Below are positions 61,568 to 64,000 of a stretch of DNA of 64,000 nt, one piece after another; the stretch's first letter is position 1, and each line of letters begins with the position of its first letter. The notes under the pieces are model-generated. The model saw only the letters and a program-made list of their open reading frames with translations. It made no database searches and had not been told where the DNA came from. Source of the DNA: Roseinatronobacter thiooxidans (lineage in GTDB: Bacteria > Pseudomonadota > Alphaproteobacteria > Rhodobacterales > Rhodobacteraceae); assembly GCF_001870675.1 (NCBI RefSeq), contig NZ_MEHT01000001.1, positions 248,001-312,000 on the forward strand. The letters are read 5' to 3'. The position numbers were made by a program, and so were the translations under genes.

Positions 61568-62152
61568 ATGACTGCCATGACGGATAACCACCCTTTTCAT
61601 ACCCTGCTGCCGCAGCAAGCCCATTGCCTGCGCCTTCGCGCGCTGAAACTGACAGGCAACAAACACCGCGCCGAAGATCTGGTGCAGGCCACGTTTCTGA
61701 AAGCCTGGGCCAAGCGTGACAGCTACAGACCCGAAAGCAACCTGCGCGCATGGCTGTTTACCATTCTGCGCAACACATTCCTGTCCGACCTGCGCAAATT
61801 CCGCCGCGAGGTTGAAGATGTCGATGGTGCCTGCGCCCGTGCCCAGTTCGAGGAACCAAGGCAGGATCATGTTCTGGCGTTGAAAGAACTGATTTCGGCT
61901 GTGGCGACCCTGCCAGACACCCAGCGCCGCCCGCTGGTGCTGATGGGCGCTTACGGGTTCTCGCAGCTGGAAGCGGCTGAGGCCTGTGGCTGCACTGTCG
62001 GCACGATCAAAAGCCGTGTCAGCCGTGGCAGGGCCACGCTGTCGCGGATGATCACCGATGATGATGCCCTTCTGCCAGACCATCCCTTGCACACCCTGCG
62101 CACCCCCCGCCACCCTGAAATGGGCGCTGGGCTTGACAGCGCTTCGGGGTGA
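61568..62152 (+). CDS. EcfG-like (ECF15-type) RNA polymerase sigma factor
   Basis: A 194-aa extracytoplasmic-function sigma factor. Region 2 reads LTGNKHRAEDLVQATFLKAW and NLRAWLFTILRNTFLSDLRKFRREVEDVDG, which closely follows the EcfG general-stress group. Region 4 is FSQLEAAEACGCTVGTIKSRVSRGR. EcfG is normally held by anti-sigma NepR and released by PhyR; neither is in the window. Three GGAAC-N16-(C/T)GTT promoters lie within 10 kb. The ATG at 61568 follows AGGAAG; no such promoter was found in front of this gene itself. Confidence 0.88.
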   Translation: MTAMTDNHPFHTLLPQQAHCLRLRALKLTGNKHRAEDLVQATFLKAWAKRDSYRPESNLRAWLFTILRNTFLSDLRKFRREVEDVDGACARAQFEEPRQDHVLALKELISAVATLPDTQRRPLVLMGAYGFSQLEAAEACGCTVGTIKSRVSRGRATLSRMITDDDALLPDHPLHTLRTPRHPEMGAGLDSASG

Positions 62153-62159
62153 CAGCTGA

Positions 62160-62513
62160 ATGGAGGCTCTCTTGGAACATGGTAAAACCAGACCAGCCAA
62201 TCCGGCACCAACTGTGTCAGCGCTGTTGCACGCCGCCCAAGGCGCAAATCTGCGCATTGCCACTTTGGCAGAGCTGCAACAGCTTGCGCAAATGCTGGAA
62301 GTGTCATGCGAAGCGGCAAGAGTGGCCGCGCTGCGCAATGTGATGGGGCTTGGCCCGTGGCGGCAGGGGGCTGGCTCAGCAGATCAGAATTGCGGGTTTG
62401 CACGGCTGTTTTCCGCGCTGCGCCGAACGCGGGCAGAACTGAAGCGGCGCGCGGTGCGTGTATCTGCCGCGCCGGACAGGGGTATGCAGCGCAGCCTGTC
62501 ACAGCGGATCTGA
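62160..62513 (+). CDS. Unrecognised 117-aa protein downstream of the sigma factor
   Basis: A soluble basic protein starting seven bases after the sigma-factor stop. The middle (IATLAELQQLAQMLEVSCEAARVAAL) looks helical, possibly helix-turn-helix, and the tail is Arg-rich (RRTRAELKRRAVRV). It does not resemble NepR. Co-transcription with the sigma gene is likely. Function unknown. Confidence 0.55.
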   Translation: MEALLEHGKTRPANPAPTVSALLHAAQGANLRIATLAELQQLAQMLEVSCEAARVAALRNVMGLGPWRQGAGSADQNCGFARLFSALRRTRAELKRRAVRVSAAPDRGMQRSLSQRI

Positions 62514-62567
62514 CTGCAAAAGCCCCTGTGCCGCCAAAAGCTTGGGGAGAATTGCGCCGGGGCGGGG

Positions 62568-63431
62568 TCAGGCAGGGGTATTGGTCACGCTGACCAGAAC
62601 ATCCATTGCCAGCAGTTTCGCGCCCTCATGCGCGAAGGTGCCCCGCACGGGCAAGGCTTGCGACGGCCTGCGGGTTGTTGCCACGCGGATCAGGTTCCGG
62701 CTGGCAATGATCCGGTTGGTCGGGTCGAACTCGACCCAACCTGCGCCGGGAACAAACACATCTGCCCAAGCATGCGTGGCCCCGCCGCCGGTCATATCCT
62801 CGCCCGAAGCGCTGTCTGCGATTTCGTCATGCAGGTAGCCTGTCACAAACCTTGCGGCAAAGCCAAGCGCGCGCGCGGCATCCATGAACAGCAGGGCAAA
62901 GTCGCGGCATGTGCCGCTGCCCTGCCGGATCGTCTGCGCAGGGGTCTGGACCCCTTCTGCCTCGCGGCGGGCATAGGCAAAGCGGCTGTGGATCGCGCTG
63001 CTTAGCGCGCCCAGAACCTGCATGGTGCCATTGGGAAGCTGCGGGATGGCCTGCGCCACCCACGCGGCCACGGCCTGTTGGTCAAGCGGTTGGTCAGGGG
63101 TCAGATAGGGGCCAAGGTCGATCTGTTCATCGGGGCTGTATTCGACAGGATAAGCCCCTGTGAACCGCGCAATCCGCGCAAGCGGTTCATCCAGCCCGTA
63201 GCGGCGCAGCAAAAGTTCGCTTTCGATCAGCAGTTCATTCGCGGAATCGTGGAACGAAAGCAGCGCGACCGAGTTACCAAACGTATCGAAGGCCCAATGC
63301 ACATCGGCACGCGGTGCAACAGTCAGGCTGGAATCCAGAATGCGCATGTCATGCCCGTCGCGGGGACGGATCATCAGGCGGTGTTCGCCAAAGGTCACCG
63401 GGCGGTCATAGCTGTATCGCGTACGGTGCAA
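62568..63431 (-). CDS. Transglutaminase-like cysteine protein with N-terminal beta domain
   Basis: A 287-aa protein with a bacterial transglutaminase N-domain (HRTRYSYDRPVTFGEHRLMIRPRD) and a transglutaminase-like core. Triad: Cys in GSGTCRDFALLFMDAARALG, His in GATHAWADVFVPG, Asp in WVEFDPTN. Such proteins often neighbour ATP-grasp and alpha-E-type genes in predicted peptide-tag systems. The start is unclear: no ATG or GTG precedes in frame, and the TTG at 63431 lacks a ribosome site. AAAGGA lies further upstream before an in-frame ACG, so the true start may be unusual or altered. Confidence 0.85.
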   Translation of the reverse strand: MHRTRYSYDRPVTFGEHRLMIRPRDGHDMRILDSSLTVAPRADVHWAFDTFGNSVALLSFHDSANELLIESELLLRRYGLDEPLARIARFTGAYPVEYSPDEQIDLGPYLTPDQPLDQQAVAAWVAQAIPQLPNGTMQVLGALSSAIHSRFAYARREAEGVQTPAQTIRQGSGTCRDFALLFMDAARALGFAARFVTGYLHDEIADSASGEDMTGGGATHAWADVFVPGAGWVEFDPTNRIIASRNLIRVATTRRPSQALPVRGTFAHEGAKLLAMDVLVSVTNTPA

Positions 63432-63563
63432 GATGCGCAGGGTTCGGATGGCCGTATCCTTTCACTCGCCTGCATTGGCGGAAGGGTGCACAAGATGACG
63501 GTCGCAAGACCGGCACCGCGCTGGGTCACAGGAAAACACTATGTCACTTCTGGAAAGGCGGCA

Positions 63564-64000
63564 ATGTTCATTCGCATCGGCTACGAAATCGTCATCGAGA
63601 GCAAGGCAGATACAGTTCTGATCCTTGCGCTCTCGCCGCATTCCAGTTTCGAGGGGCGGGTTATCGGGTCTTCGGCTGTGCAGGCAGAGCCTGACCTGCC
63701 GCTGGAGACATTCCTTGACAGTTTCGGCAACCGGCTGACGCGGCTGAAAGCACCAGCAGGGCCGCTGAAGCTGTGGTCTGATTGCATTGTCGAGGTGGAT
63801 GGCAAGCCCGATATCTTCGACTGGAACGCACAGCAGCATGACATTATCGACCTGCCCCCCGAGGCGCTGCAATTCCTGACTGCCAGCCGGTATTGCGATT
63901 CCGACATCCTTGCCCCCGAAGCGTTGGCGCTGTTTGGCCATACCGATCCCGGTTGGGCGCGGGTGCAAGCCATCTGCAACCATGTCCATAACCACCTGAC
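63564..64000 (+). CDS. Second transglutaminase-like protein, N-terminal part
   Basis: A frame open from the ATG at 63564 to the window edge (145 codons, no stop). AAAGGCGG precedes the ATG. The start FIRIGYEIVIESKADTVLIL, then LETFLDSFGNRLTRLKAPAG, FLTASRYCDSDIL and LFGHTDPGWARVQAICNHVH match the N-terminal region of another bacterial transglutaminase-like family. Its catalytic Cys would lie beyond 64000. It is divergent from the first transglutaminase across about 130 bp. Confidence 0.82.
   Translation, partial: MFIRIGYEIVIESKADTVLILALSPHSSFEGRVIGSSAVQAEPDLPLETFLDSFGNRLTRLKAPAGPLKLWSDCIVEVDGKPDIFDWNAQQHDIIDLPPEALQFLTASRYCDSDILAPEALALFGHTDPGWARVQAICNHVHNHL

Noticed and set aside
1-64000. tRNA, rRNA and CRISPR arrays
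   Set aside because: No T-loop-bearing cloverleaf, rRNA signature or regularly spaced repeat array was seen on either strand.

Overview
The window is a chromosomal stretch of an alphaproteobacterium, most likely of the family Rhodobacteraceae. It has high GC with strong G/C third-position bias, many GTG or TTG starts and ATGA/GTGA overlaps. It also carries an EcfG-type general-stress sigma factor with matching promoters, a Mur/Fur-type regulator, an OpgG-type glucan protein and a pseudoazurin. No rRNA, tRNA, CRISPR array, phage or intact insertion sequence was seen. The assignment rests on gene content only.

Layout. 1-6.4 kb: an ABC1/UbiB-family kinase-like protein, then an RND efflux operon (adaptor and pump) with a perfect palindromic operator. 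6.5-10.1 kb: an outer-membrane-assembly and ribosome block (YfgM-like protein, BamB, Der). 10.3-14.9 kb: chorismate synthase, then a TPP-riboswitch-controlled thiamine ABC transporter (thiBPQ). 15.2-16.9 kb: a Fur/Mur regulator divergent from a ChrA-type transporter. 17.1-21.2 kb: an amino-sugar and murein-recycling locus (dgoK-like, murQ, nagK-like, nagA). 21.2-28.5 kb: a surface/accessory block (an unrecognised protein, a small ExoX-like membrane protein, an orphan molybdopterin large subunit, a GT4 glycosyltransferase and a FlaA1/CapD-type NDP-sugar dehydratase). 29-32.4 kb: GDPD, pseudoazurin, homocysteine methyltransferase and an NAD(P)-binding protein. 32.7-36.1 kb: an ATP-grasp ligase with a 660-aa protein that may carry a Cys-His-Asn hydrolase domain. 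36.3-39.3 kb: a four-gene operon (dehydrogenase, divergent PTPS-fold protein, methyltransferase, RibD reductase domain). 39.6-44.8 kb: FkbM methyltransferase, inositol-phosphatase family protein, methyltransferase, CIA30 protein, universal stress protein and SulP transporter. 45.4-52.5 kb: an exopolysaccharide or periplasmic-glucan locus (GH26-like hydrolase, GT2 synthase, GalE, UDP-glucuronate decarboxylase, possible 43-aa leader, divergent OpgG). 52.7-64 kb: a stress region (PRC-barrel proteins, esterase, a 1434-aa CheB-CheR-PAS-kinase-REC-REC-HTH fusion, a 24-aa membrane peptide, a DUF892 protein, EcfG sigma factor and two divergent transglutaminases; the last runs off the window).

The strongest unexplained signals are five. 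(1) A dispersed repeat of about 170 bp has five full or partial copies. All lie between convergent genes, in exactly the five longest convergent gaps, and a head hairpin shows compensatory changes. (2) The ATP-grasp plus putative Cys-hydrolase pair. (3) The pteridine-like operon, whose PTPS homologue lacks the usual catalytic residues. (4) Three GGAAC-N16-(C/T)GTT promoters tie two PRC-barrel genes and an esterase to the EcfG sigma factor encoded a few kb away. (5) The single-chain chemotaxis/phosphorelay fusion.
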